DNA of 16,824 nucleotides from Oscillospiraceae bacterium (GTDB lineage Bacteria; Bacillota; Clostridia; Clostridiales; Clostridiaceae): assembly GCA_009785875.1 (NCBI GenBank), contig WQUF01000055.1, positions 1-16,824 on the forward strand. Reading direction: 5' to 3'. Each line of letters opens with the position of its first letter. Positions within the stretch are counted from its first letter, which is position 1. Position numbers and translations under genes: made by a program. Positions 1 through 7,150 of the stretch are shown in pieces. Under the pieces are notes generated by a model that worked only from the letters and a program-made list of their open reading frames with translations, had not been told where the DNA came from and did no database searches.

Positions 1-538
1 CTTTGGTTAGATTGCTGACGATATCCGTTCTGCGTGTCACAATCAAAAACAACACCGCAATAATATACATTGGAATCATCGTAAAGACATATGCCTTTGC
101 GAAGGTAAATTTAAGGTAAATAGGGTAAGCAATGCCTGTGGCAAAACTAAAGTAAGCAAAACCAAGCCCCAGCGTAGCCCAGTAAGTAAGTGCAGTCATA
201 TTATCGCTCATGACCTTCGACATCACAGCTCCTAGGATGGCAGCAAAGACGATGTAAGCTGCACCGATGATCAAGGCATACAGATATCTACCTATAATCA
301 TCTCAGATTTTTTCAGCGGTAGAATACCATAAAGCTTTTCACTGTGGTTTCTCTCATAGATAGAGAAAATTCCTCCACTTGCAGTTACCCCAAATACCAT
401 CGTAAACATCATTGTGTAATCAGGTCCATGTGATATCATACCAATTACGATAGCGATAATCGTCAAAGCAGCCGTCATTTTTAAAGTAGATTTGGCAGCA
501 TAAAAGTCCAGCTTTGTAGCATTTAATATTCTATTCAT
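1..538 (-). CDS. ABC-2 type transporter permease (partial, 3' end beyond window)
   Basis: This is the N-terminal 179 codons of a membrane permease; the frame is open from the ATG at 538 to the window edge. The protein starts MNRILNATKLDFYAAKSTLK and shows hydrophobic stretches typical of six-helix ABC-2 permeases: around residues 21-35, 43-58, 87-108, 120-140 and 150-168. A cytoplasmic segment between the second and third carries SIYERNHSEKLYGILPLKKSEMI-like residues; this ER(N/S)xSEKLYxxLPLKKxE pattern is typical of the ABC2_membrane_5 type. The start overlaps the stop of the upstream ATPase by 8 bases, which implies translational coupling. It should form the membrane half of an exporter with the ATPase at 531-1406. 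The substrate is not evident; relatives paired with YtrA-type regulators are linked to peptide or antibiotic export. It is incomplete only because the window ends. Confidence 0.85.
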   Translation of the reverse strand, partial: MNRILNATKLDFYAAKSTLKMTAALTIIAIVIGMISHGPDYTMMFTMVFGVTASGGIFSIYERNHSEKLYGILPLKKSEMIIGRYLYALIIGAAYIVFAAILGAVMSKVMSDNMTALTYWATLGLGFAYFSFATGIAYPIYLKFTFAKAYVFTMIPMYIIAVLFLIVTRRTDIVSNLTK

Positions 539-1406
539 GAGCATGTTCCCCCTTTGCGATGTGAATCAGAATTTCATCAATTTCTGGTGATTCTGTCACA
601 ATATTGCTTGGTAACCCTTTAATGTCCGATGCTCGCAGCATTCCATTGAAACCTGTAGATGTAATGGATAAGCCAATGATTTTCTTTTTTATATCATCTG
701 TTAAATCGCTTTTGCTTCCTTTTATGATGCAGAAATGCTCCAGCAATCCGTCTTTCGTACCAGTATAGAAAATCTTGCCATGATCGATCAATGTAATGTA
801 ATCTGCAATGCGCTCCAAATCAGACGTGATATGTGTGGAGAAGAATACGCTCTTTTCCCCATCCTCTATATATTTGCTCAATATATCAAGAAGCTCGTCC
901 CTTGCTACAGGATCGAGACCACTGGTTGGTTCATCTAAAATCAAAAGCTTTGCACCATGTGACATCGCTACCGCAAGCATAAGTTTCATCTTCATGCCTC
1001 GAGACAGCTCTTTAACCTGCTTTTTAGGTGAAAGCTCGAATTTCTCAATATACTCGCTGTAATCCTTGCTATTCCACTGGCTGTAAAAACCTTTAATTGC
1101 TTTTTCAACTTCACTCACACGCCATGTGTCTACAAAGAAGATCTCGTCAAACACAGCAGCTAGCTCTTGTTTGGCAGCAAGTTCATCACGTATGTTATCG
1201 AGACCAAATATTTTGATCTCACCACTTTCTCGTGTAGCCATATTCAAGATGCATCTGATAGTAGTCGTCTTCCCTGCACCATTTTGCCCGACAAAGCCCA
1301 TTATATATCCAGCAGGAAGCTTAAAAGATACATCTTTCATATGAAAATCGCTATAACTCTTCTTTAGATTTAAAACCTCTAATGCATTTTTCTTATCCAA
1401 ATTCAT
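531..1406 (-). CDS. ABC transporter ATP-binding protein
   Basis: This is the cytoplasmic ATPase that powers the adjacent permease. Counted from the start chosen here (MNLDKKNALEVLNLKKSY, 291 aa), Walker A GQNGAGKT is at residues 40-47, the signature LSRGM near 134-138, Walker B LLILDEP at 154-160, and the switch histidine in FFSTHITSD near 192. A longer in-frame ATG at 1523 exists, but it would run far inside the upstream regulator gene. The ATG at 1406 is preceded by GGAGGG and gives the usual length of about 290 residues. The gene overlaps the regulator's end by 14 bases and the permease start by 8 bases, so the three genes form a tightly coupled operon. The C-terminal 70-80 residues after the ATPase core are the accessory region usual in this family. 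Base composition is more GC-rich than the genes from 2025 onward. Confidence 0.93.
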   Translation of the reverse strand: MNLDKKNALEVLNLKKSYSDFHMKDVSFKLPAGYIMGFVGQNGAGKTTTIRCILNMATRESGEIKIFGLDNIRDELAAKQELAAVFDEIFFVDTWRVSEVEKAIKGFYSQWNSKDYSEYIEKFELSPKKQVKELSRGMKMKLMLAVAMSHGAKLLILDEPTSGLDPVARDELLDILSKYIEDGEKSVFFSTHITSDLERIADYITLIDHGKIFYTGTKDGLLEHFCIIKGSKSDLTDDIKKKIIGLSITSTGFNGMLRASDIKGLPSNIVTESPEIDEILIHIAKGEHAHE

Positions 1407-1776
1407 TTCCCTCCAGTGTAAATATAAATAACTTCTCCAATTCTTCCCTTGAAAGTTTTGCAATCCTTGCTGCGTTGATTGCTGCATTGAAGCCATCCTC
1501 AATTTTGCGGTAAAGCTGTTCACGGATCAGATCGCTGTCCTTAGGAGCTACATAACATCCTTTACCCTGCACATTGACGATATACCCCTCTTGTTCCAGT
1601 TCGGTATATGCCCTTGTGGTGGTGATGACGCTTACTTTCAAATCTCCGGCGAGCTGGCGAATAGACGGGAGCATATCGCCTTCATTCATCTCGTCGTTTA
1701 GGATTGCCTCTTTAATCTGTTCCTTGATCTGCTCATAAATCGGTATCCCAGCCGAGTTTTTGATGATGATCGTCAA
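1393..1776 (-). CDS. GntR family transcriptional regulator, YtrA subfamily
   Basis: This is a short GntR-type repressor of 127 aa. The winged helix-turn-helix covers roughly residues 11-78 (GIPIYEQIKEQIKEAI, MLPSIRQLAGDLKVSVITT, then the wing GYIVNVQGKGCYV), followed by a short C-terminal helical tail of about 45 residues. That is the YtrA subfamily layout, which lacks a large effector domain and typically represses its own ABC transporter operon. An ATG at 1794 is in frame, but the ribosome binding site GGAGGTG overlaps it and sits 8 bases before a TTG at 1776. The TTG start gives the family-typical N-terminus MTIIIKNSAGIPIYEQ, so I use it. The gene is first in the operon and overlaps the ATPase start. 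A consensus promoter lies just upstream. Confidence 0.92.
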   Translation of the reverse strand: MTIIIKNSAGIPIYEQIKEQIKEAILNDEMNEGDMLPSIRQLAGDLKVSVITTTRAYTELEQEGYIVNVQGKGCYVAPKDSDLIREQLYRKIEDGFNAAINAARIAKLSREELEKLFIFTLEGNEFG

Positions 1777-1841
1777 TAGCAAACTCACCTCCATGTCATT
1801 AATGTTAATTGTGTTTATGAAGTCATTACTGTATATTTTTT

Positions 1842-1870
1842 ATATTAACACTTAAGGTATAGCTTGTCAA
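1842..1870 (-). promoter_or_regulatory. Sigma-A type promoter of the GntR-ABC operon
   Basis: Reading the minus strand there is a perfect -35 TTGACA (1870-1865), a 17-base spacer, and a -10 TAATAT (1847-1842). It lies about 65 bases upstream of the GntR start. Just upstream is an AT-only perfect inverted repeat (AAAATATTA, loop 1890-1893, TAATATTTT). I could not assign an operator for the regulator with confidence. Confidence 0.75.
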
Positions 1871-1971
1871 TGAGTTATTTAAAATATTATTTTTAATATT
1901 TTGTATAAAATTCAGTATACCAGTTAATAATTAAAATATGTTCTCCCTTTTTAATTATATTACTATATATA

Positions 1972-2024
1972 TAAAAACACCATTCAATTTTAAATGTATC
2001 CACACTAAAAAAGAATGGTGTCTT
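1972..2024 (-). terminator. Intrinsic terminator after the Imm51-like gene
   Basis: A 9-bp stem ACACCATTC / GAATGGTGT (arms 2021-2013 and 1985-1977 on the minus strand) encloses a loop of 27 bases. It is followed by TTTTTAT on the minus strand and begins 3 bases after the stop of the gene at 2025. It has A/T runs on both sides and could act in both directions. Confidence 0.75.
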
Positions 2025-2366
2025 TTACTTTAATTTTATTTTTTTAAACAATTCCCTTATGTATTCATCATCCTCACACATATCTCGAAAAGAATAAGCA
2101 AAATCTAAAAAAGTTTCCCTGTCATTAGAATAAGCGCAGTATAAATCGCACTCTTCATCATACTTTATCAGACCCTTCAAATGCGGAAATTTTTCTTCAA
2201 TAAAAGCTTCAGAGAGCTTTCTAAGAGCAAATCCATTTCCCTTATAGCCCCATCTTAAGCGTTTTTTAAAGATATTGTATCTATATAGACCTTCGGTCAA
2301 AATCAAAGTATAATTATTTTCATACTCAATAAAAATAAATGGCTTAATCCTCTCTTTAATCTCCAT
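2025..2366 (-). CDS. Imm51-like immunity protein (orphan)
   Basis: This small soluble protein of 113 aa has the pattern I associate with the Imm51 family of polymorphic-toxin immunity proteins. It shows an N-terminal PFIFIEYENNYTLILTEG strand pair, a central GYKGNGFALRKLSEAFIEE segment, then KYDEECDLYCAYSNDRETFLDFAYSFRDMCEDDE near the C-terminus. The DxExxxxxxAYS and FAxxFRxxCED elements are the recognisable part. Members neutralise a cognate secreted toxin, but no toxin gene is present here. The neighbours are a GNAT enzyme upstream (65-base gap) and a terminator downstream. The start is supported by GAGGTG 5 bases before the ATG. Assignment is from recalled family pattern only. Confidence 0.65.
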   Translation of the reverse strand: MEIKERIKPFIFIEYENNYTLILTEGLYRYNIFKKRLRWGYKGNGFALRKLSEAFIEEKFPHLKGLIKYDEECDLYCAYSNDRETFLDFAYSFRDMCEDDEYIRELFKKIKLK

Positions 2367-2431
2367 TTAAGCACCTCTAATTTAAATAATTATCTTCATT
2401 TTTGCCAAAACTAAGCCATATAAACCATTTT

Positions 2432-2908
2432 TTATAAATTTAGTATCATAATATTAAATTTTTCCTCAAATTTAACATGCTTTACGCTTCTTAATATCTT
2501 AAACCCAGCTTTTTCATAAAGATGAATTGCTCTTTTATTAAAATCAGCAACGGTGAATCTAATCTTATTCTTCTCATTCATTTTATATTTTTTAGCAAAT
2601 TCAAGACCAAAATTTAAAAAATCCAGACCCTGGCCAATGCCACAAAATTCAGGATTCATACCAAGACCCATATCTAAAGCATCCTCATCATACCCCTCTT
2701 CATATGTAGGAATTGTAGCAGCATCACCAAAGCAAAAATATCCAAAGAGTCTATTGGAAAGATCTCTGCATGCATAATAATCATTTTCTAAAAGTTCGTG
2801 AATAGTCTCTTCGCATTCCTTAAAGCTATACAAAACATATGGTTCATCATAAGTCCACTTAGAGATCTCCATAGCATTTTCTAAATTCATAGGTGCAATA
2901 TAGTACAT
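2432..2908 (-). CDS. GNAT family N-acetyltransferase
   Basis: This 158-aa single-domain acetyltransferase would transfer the acetyl group of acetyl-CoA to an amine. Motif A appears as LDMGLGMNPEFCGIGQGLDF around residues 79-98, with GIGQG matching the (Q/R)xxGx(G/A) pyrophosphate loop. Motif B appears as NKRAIHLYEKAGFK near residues 123-137, the usual NxxAxxLYxxxGF. The N-terminus MYYIAPMNLENAMEISKW and the overall layout resemble RimI/RimJ-like and YjaB-like enzymes, so the substrate is unknown. It starts only 13 bases after the tadA stop, behind a weak GTGAGA ribosome site, and is probably cotranscribed with tadA and sortase. Confidence 0.88.
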   Translation of the reverse strand: MYYIAPMNLENAMEISKWTYDEPYVLYSFKECEETIHELLENDYYACRDLSNRLFGYFCFGDAATIPTYEEGYDEDALDMGLGMNPEFCGIGQGLDFLNFGLEFAKKYKMNEKNKIRFTVADFNKRAIHLYEKAGFKILRSVKHVKFEEKFNIMILNL

Positions 2909-2921
2909 AAATTAATCTCAC

Positions 2922-3371
2922 TTATAGATTTCTTCTCAATTTAAAAAAATTTGTGATCAATTCAGAGCAATTAGCATCATATAGCCACTTTACTTCAGTA
3001 CAAGTATTTAAATAACTGTTGTTTAATAGATCAAGTATAGATCCACAGCATCCAGAAACTGGCTCACATGCTCCAATAACCACTCTTTTTATCCTGGAAT
3101 TTATTATGCTACCTGCACACATTGCACAAGGCTCTAAAGTGATATACAATGTAGCTCCAGAAAGCCTCCAATTTGATATAGCTCTCGCAGCTTCTTGTAT
3201 TGCTAAAAGTTCTGCATGGCAAGTTGGATCATTTTTCTCTTCAACCATGTTGTGACAAGATGCTATTATTTTATTGTCCATGACGATTACAGCTCCAATA
3301 GGAATTTCACCTTTATTATAAGCTTTAACAGCTTCATCATAAGCGACCTTCATATAAAAAGCATCTTCCAT
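2922..3371 (-). CDS. tadA: tRNA-specific adenosine deaminase TadA
   Basis: This enzyme converts adenosine 34 to inosine in the anticodon of tRNA-Arg(ACG), acting as a zinc-dependent deaminase dimer. From the start chosen here (149 aa) the zinc ligand and proton shuttle appear as CHAELLAI (His52, Glu54) and the other ligands as TLEPCAMCAGSII (Cys82, Cys85). The N-terminus MEDAFYMKVAYDEAVKAYNKGE is typical of the family. A longer reading from 3419 would overlap the sortase stop. I prefer the ATG at 3371, which has AGGA 8 bases upstream and leaves a 20-base gap. An ATG at 3380 is an alternative. The gene follows sortase and precedes the acetyltransferase on the same strand. Confidence 0.95.
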   Translation of the reverse strand: MEDAFYMKVAYDEAVKAYNKGEIPIGAVIVMDNKIIASCHNMVEEKNDPTCHAELLAIQEAARAISNWRLSGATLYITLEPCAMCAGSIINSRIKRVVIGACEPVSGCCGSILDLLNNSYLNTCTEVKWLYDANCSELITNFFKLRRNL

Positions 3372-3391
3372 AATCCACATCCTAAAGAAAA

Positions 3392-4159
3392 TTAATCGAC
3401 TTTCGTACCTCTCACGCATAACCTCATGATAGGATCATTTGTACATGTAAACATGGTTACTACAGCTTTGCCATTTGTATTTTGATCCACAACTTTTGGA
3501 ATATCATCGCTCCTATGGGCATCAAAAATATCATCAACTTTATATGTATAAGTAGCACCGTACATATCTGTTATTGTAAAGGTATCACCCATTTTAACAT
3601 TTTTAAGCTTTCCAAACATGGATTGATCCCTATAATCGTGTCCCATGAGCACCAAGTTGCCCACTTGATTAGCATCGACACCATCGTATTTCACTATAGC
3701 AAGTTCAAGAGGTCTCTTATATTTTAAGTCTATATTTGTTTCTTTATTCTGTTCATCTGTTAAAGTTATAATAGGATAGTCAATGCTGATAGATGGTATA
3801 TTTATTCTACCAATTACAGGATAATCTTCAAGCATGATCTTTTCAGGATCAGGTCTAACTTGTGTTTGATTTTCGCTTAGCTGTAAACCATCCATAGTTT
3901 TAAGAGTATCGCTAATTTTAGTTTTAGCTTCTTCAGCTTGAGCAATTCTATTCGATATGTAATTCTGATAGCTAACATACCTGTAAACAAAAAAAGATAT
4001 TACTGCTAGAGCTATAATGCTACATCCTATGATTGCAAATTTAATGATAAAACTATTTTTCCCTTTATTATTTTTTCTAGATGTTCTTGTTTCATTTGAT
4101 TTATTAAATCCATTATTTTGTTCTTCATTATTCATTGGATCTTGTGGTTCATTATTCAT
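3392..4159 (-). CDS. Sortase (transpeptidase), class uncertain
   Basis: This is a membrane-anchored cysteine transpeptidase of 255 aa that would attach sorting-signal proteins to the cell wall. It has a hydrophilic Asn-rich cytoplasmic N-terminus (1-36), one membrane helix at about 37-59, a coiled linker, and the sortase beta-barrel from about 110. The catalytic triad is visible: His174 in LVLMGHDYRD, Cys239 in VVTMFTCTND, and Arg246 in MRLCVRG. There is no C-terminal membrane helix, which argues against a pilus-type class C enzyme; class A, D or an unnamed clostridial group are possible. The start is backed by AGGAAGGTG 5 bases before ATG. No protein in this window carries an LPXTG-type sorting signal, so its substrates lie elsewhere. 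It heads the probable operon with tadA. Confidence 0.92.
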   Translation of the reverse strand: MNNEPQDPMNNEEQNNGFNKSNETRTSRKNNKGKNSFIIKFAIIGCSIIALAVISFFVYRYVSYQNYISNRIAQAEEAKTKISDTLKTMDGLQLSENQTQVRPDPEKIMLEDYPVIGRINIPSISIDYPIITLTDEQNKETNIDLKYKRPLELAIVKYDGVDANQVGNLVLMGHDYRDQSMFGKLKNVKMGDTFTITDMYGATYTYKVDDIFDAHRSDDIPKVVDQNTNGKAVVTMFTCTNDPIMRLCVRGTKVD

Positions 4160-4204
4160 ATATACACCTTCCTAAATAATTTCTCTTTTGATATCGCTAA
4201 TTTA

Positions 4205-4233
4205 ATTTTATAATAAAATAACATTTTTTTCAA
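4205..4233 (-). promoter_or_regulatory. Promoter of the sortase-tadA transcription unit
   Basis: On the minus strand TTGAAA (4233-4228) is followed after 17 bases by TAAAAT (4210-4205). The start codon of sortase lies about 45 bases downstream. This is a good sigma-A match in a very AT-rich spacer, so some chance similarity is possible. Confidence 0.6.
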
Positions 4234-4379
4234 CAATATTCTGTAAAAAAATCAAATAAATAGAATAAAACTAAGAATATTATAATTAATTTAAAATATA
4301 ATAAAAAGTTGACTTTTAATTATAGATACATATATTATAAACTTTATAAAATTTATTATTTGCAAAAATGCAAAATTTA

Positions 4380-4408
4380 TTGACAATTTTAAAATAGATA
4401 ATTAAAAT
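4380..4408 (+). promoter_or_regulatory. Promoter of the tRNA-Arg gene
   Basis: There is a perfect TTGACA (4380-4385), a 17-base spacer and TAAAAT (4403-4408), ending 12 bases before the mature tRNA 5' end. A second, weaker match (TTGACT, 18 bases, TATTAT at 4309-4338) lies further upstream and may be a tandem promoter. Confidence 0.8.
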
Positions 4409-4420
4409 ATAAATATTAGT

Positions 4421-4497
4421 GTGCTCGTAGCTCAGTCGGATAGAGCAGTAGTTTCCTAAACTATTGGTCGGGGGTTCAATTCCTCTCGGGCACACCA
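4421..4497 (+). tRNA. tRNA-Arg (anticodon CCU)
   Basis: A full 77-base cloverleaf with encoded CCA can be folded by hand. The acceptor stem is GTGCTCG with CGGGCAC (one G-U), and the D stem is GCTC/GAGC. The anticodon stem GTAGT/ACTAT carries the loop TTCCTAA, whose centre is CCT. The variable loop is TGGTC, and the T stem GGGGG/CCTCT holds the loop TTCAATT. Discriminator A is followed by CCA. It decodes AGG arginine codons. No obvious intrinsic terminator follows, so the transcript may continue toward tatD. Confidence 0.97.
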
Positions 4498-4641
4498 GCT
4501 TCACCTTCTTCTTTTAATTCATTAGTAAACTCTAAACTTACCCAAATCATTTTTAGCTTTTTCTTAGTCACAATATTATTAAATGAAATTTTATTCACTT
4601 TGTTACTCTTTGCTTAAAATATTTAAAGAGGTAAAATTAAT

Positions 4642-5418
4642 ATGTTAATTTTTGATTCTCATGCACATTACGATGATGACATGTATAAAGATGATATAGA
4701 TGAACTTATAAAAGAATTTAAAAAAAATAATGTAATTGGTATCATTAATTGTGGTGTAGACCATGATTCTTGTTTATCCACTATAGATTTAATCAAACGA
4801 TACGACATTTTTTATGGGTCAATAGGATTTCATCCGGAATCCTCTCATAGCTTTTGTGATGATTCATTAGATTTTTTGAATAGATTAAAATATAATAATA
4901 ATAAAATAATAGCAATTGGAGAAATTGGACTCGATTACTATCATAAAGAGATATCCCCTAAAGAACATCAGATAAAAGTATTTGAATATCAAATGAAATT
5001 AGCTAAAGATTTAAATCTGCCTGTGATAGTACATGACAGAGATGCTCATAAAGACACTTTAGACAGCATTAAAAAGTTTAAAGGTCTTAAAGGAGTAATG
5101 CATGCTTTTTCTGGAAGCTCAGAGCTTGCTAAAGAATATATTAAACTAGGATATTATATTGGAATAGGAGGCGTAGCAACATTTAAAAATTCAAAAAAGA
5201 TTATAGATGTTATTAGAGACATTGATATTCAAAATATTTTAGTTGAAACTGATGCTCCATATATGACACCTGAACCCTTTAGAGGAAAAAGAAATAGATC
5301 TGATTATATTTACTATGTAATTGATAAAATATCAAGCATTAAAAACATCGATGCAGAAGAATTGAGCAAAATACTGATTGATAATAGCTTTAATCTCTTC
5401 AATATAGTTCTAAATTAA
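4642..5418 (+). CDS. tatD: TatD family metal-dependent hydrolase
   Basis: This 258-aa TIM-barrel metallohydrolase belongs to the TatD/YcfH/YabD group, which has DNase activity in the characterised members. The metal ligands are visible: His7 and His9 in DSHAHYDD, Glu94 in AIGEIGLDYYH, His131 in PVIVHDRDAH, His154 in GVMHAFSG, and Asp204 in VETDAPYMTPEP. Length and motif order match the family throughout. It opens the row tatD, 3D protein, rnmV, rsmA, an order conserved in Firmicutes, where metG is often just upstream; here a tRNA gene takes that place. GAGG lies 10 bases before the ATG, a slightly long spacing. Confidence 0.95.
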   Translation: MLIFDSHAHYDDDMYKDDIDELIKEFKKNNVIGIINCGVDHDSCLSTIDLIKRYDIFYGSIGFHPESSHSFCDDSLDFLNRLKYNNNKIIAIGEIGLDYYHKEISPKEHQIKVFEYQMKLAKDLNLPVIVHDRDAHKDTLDSIKKFKGLKGVMHAFSGSSELAKEYIKLGYYIGIGGVATFKNSKKIIDVIRDIDIQNILVETDAPYMTPEPFRGKRNRSDYIYYVIDKISSIKNIDAEELSKILIDNSFNLFNIVLN

Positions 5419-5476
5419 TTTTTTCTTATTATATATAGTTAAAATAATAATCACTTCTCATACTAAGGAGGAAATT

Positions 5477-6568
5477 ATGAGTAAAAGAAAAAGACTTAAA
5501 AGAAACAGAATAATTATTATATTTTCATCAATTTTGTTTTTTATTTGTGCTTGCGTTGTAGGTACAGTTATCTTTAAGCAATATAAGCATATAACAGTTG
5601 AAGTTGATGGTGAAAAATACAGCATAGGTACATTTTCAAAAACTTATGAAGAAGTTTTTAAAAATCAGAACATAATTGTAAACACATATGATAAAGTCTC
5701 TGTCGATTTAAAATCTAACATTAAAGACAAATCTGATGTTATAATAGAAAGAGCATACCCAGCATCTATTAGTTGTGATGGAAAGACAATAAATGTTTAT
5801 TCTACAAAAAAGACAGTAGAAGAACTTTTAAATGATCAAAACATCGCTTTAAGAGCAAACGATATTGTCACTCCATCTAAAGAAGTGGAGACAACTCCTG
5901 CTATGGAGATCAGTGTTACCAGAATCGACAAACTTATAGAAGCAAAAGAAGAGGAAATAGCTTTTTCAGTAGTAGAGAAAGAAGATAACAGTTTAACTAA
6001 AGGCGAAGAAAATGTTGTAGAAGAAGGTATAAACGGCAAAAGGCAAATAGCATATGAAGTCACATTAGAAAACGGCGTAGAAATTTCAAGAAAAGAGATT
6101 TCAAGTGAAGTGATTGCAGAACCTGTAGATAAAATAATAGCTATAGGAACTAAAGAAATCCCAAAACCCCAAATTGCAATTAAAGATCCAGAACCTCAAG
6201 TTGCAATTAAAGATCCAGAACCTCAAGTTGCAACTCAAGATCCAGAACCTCAAGTTGCAACTACTCCATCTGGTAATGTAATAATTTGCACAGCTACAGC
6301 TTATTCTCCATACGATGGCGGTTCATATTGTGATTTAACTGCATCAGGAGCACGGGCTACAAGAAACCCGGATGGATATAGTACTATAGCTGTTGATCCT
6401 AATGTTATTCCTCTAGGTACAAAGCTGTATGTAAAAGGTTATGGATATGGGATAGCTCAAGATACAGGTGGGGCAATAAAAGGAAATAAAATCGATGTTT
6501 TCTTCAATACTACAGAGGAATGCATCAATTGGGGAGTAAAAACTGTAGAAGTTACCATTTTAAATTAA
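5477..6568 (+). CDS. Membrane-anchored DUF348/G5/3D domain protein (YabE-like)
   Basis: This is a 363-aa envelope protein. It has a basic N-terminus and one membrane helix (about 11-33), which anchors the rest outside the cell. Two DUF348-type modules follow (about 38-78 and 96-136, each with VEVDGEKYSI or INVYSTKKTVEELL character) and a G5-like segment (about 145-225). Then comes a Pro-rich repeat linker (230-262). The C-terminal 3D domain (about 269-363) resembles the catalytic barrel of Rpf/MltA-type muralytic enzymes and keeps its three aspartates: AVDPN (309), AQDTGG (329) and KIDVFF (340). It probably cleaves or remodels peptidoglycan. It is the clostridial counterpart of B. subtilis YabE at the same locus. 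The start has AAGGAGG 6 bases before the ATG. Confidence 0.92.
   Translation: MSKRKRLKRNRIIIIFSSILFFICACVVGTVIFKQYKHITVEVDGEKYSIGTFSKTYEEVFKNQNIIVNTYDKVSVDLKSNIKDKSDVIIERAYPASISCDGKTINVYSTKKTVEELLNDQNIALRANDIVTPSKEVETTPAMEISVTRIDKLIEAKEEEIAFSVVEKEDNSLTKGEENVVEEGINGKRQIAYEVTLENGVEISRKEISSEVIAEPVDKIIAIGTKEIPKPQIAIKDPEPQVAIKDPEPQVATQDPEPQVATTPSGNVIICTATAYSPYDGGSYCDLTASGARATRNPDGYSTIAVDPNVIPLGTKLYVKGYGYGIAQDTGGAIKGNKIDVFFNTTEECINWGVKTVEVTILN
6170..6263 (+). repeat. 27-bp in-frame tandem repeat (3 units plus partial)
   Basis: Units begin at 6170, 6197 and 6224, with a partial fourth at 6251. They encode the nine-residue unit Q-(I/V)-A-(I/T)-(K/Q)-D-P-E-P in the linker before the 3D domain. The middle copies are nearly identical at DNA level, which implies recent expansion by slippage or recombination. 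Copy number likely varies among strains. Confidence 0.9.
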
Positions 6569-6601
6569 ATTTTTAGTTTCTTTAACTTGTGAGGATAAAA
6601 A

Positions 6602-7150
6602 ATGATAAAAGAAATCGTAGTCGTTGAAGGTAGAGATGACGCTACTAATGTAAAAAAAGCCATAGATGCAGAAGTTATTTCTGTTGGAGGGTTTGGAATT
6701 AATAAAAAAGTAATTGATTTAATCATAGAAGCACAAAACAGATGTGGAGTGATAGTCCTTACTGATCCAGATTATGCAGGAGATAAAATAAGGAGCATCA
6801 TCTCAAAAAGAGTCAAAGGAATTAAACATGCATATATTAATAGAGAAGATGCTGTGAAGGATGGAAACGTAGGAGTAGAAAATGCAAAAAGCGAAGCAAT
6901 AATTAAAGCATTAAAAAATGCAAAAGCGTGTTTAGTTGATGCAACAAATGAATTTACTATAAATGATTTAATCGATGATGGTTTATCTATAAGTGAAAAA
7001 GCTCAAGAAAAACGCAGTGAACTTGGTAAAATTCTGGGGATAGGCAGCTGTAATTCGAAACAGTTTATAAATAGGCTAAACAAATTTGGTATCTCTAGAG
7101 ATGAATATTCAAAAGGTCTCGATATTATAGAAAAGAACAGATCAAAATGA
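6602..7150 (+). CDS. rnmV: Ribonuclease M5
   Basis: This 182-aa Toprim-domain endonuclease trims 5S rRNA precursor in low-GC Gram-positives. The Toprim motifs are clear: VVVEGRDD (Glu9) at the N-terminus and IVLTDPDYAGDKIR (Asp55, Asp57) in the middle, followed by KHAYINREDAV and GVENAKSEAI, which are characteristic of RNase M5. The C-terminal half (about 115-182) is the DUF4093-type RNA-binding region. GAGGAT lies 7 bases before the ATG. Its stop overlaps the rsmA start in an ATGA junction, so the two rRNA maturation genes are translationally coupled. Confidence 0.96.
   Translation: MIKEIVVVEGRDDATNVKKAIDAEVISVGGFGINKKVIDLIIEAQNRCGVIVLTDPDYAGDKIRSIISKRVKGIKHAYINREDAVKDGNVGVENAKSEAIIKALKNAKACLVDATNEFTINDLIDDGLSISEKAQEKRSELGKILGIGSCNSKQFINRLNKFGISRDEYSKGLDIIEKNRSK

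Noticed and set aside
1881..1902. Perfect AT palindrome upstream of the GntR promoter
   Set aside because: It is made only of A and T in a very AT-rich spacer. Without a GC-containing half site it cannot be called an operator, and the known YtrA-type operator pattern was not found.
2351..2372. Fifteen bases AGAGGTGCTTAAATG shared by the starts of the Imm51-like gene and the ferredoxin gene
   Set aside because: Most of it is a ribosome site plus ATG, so chance agreement is plausible. No similarity extends beyond it.
4316..4504. Minus-strand reading frame starting MKLVCPRGIEPPTNSLG
   Set aside because: It is antisense to the tRNA-Arg gene. The PRGIEPPTNSL text is the well-known false translation of a tRNA complement.
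4498..4552. Minus-strand peptide MIWVSLEFTNELKEEGEAG just after the tRNA
   Set aside because: It runs into the tRNA gene, has no ribosome binding site and is very short. I considered an integration scar next to the tRNA but saw no repeat of the tRNA 3' end.
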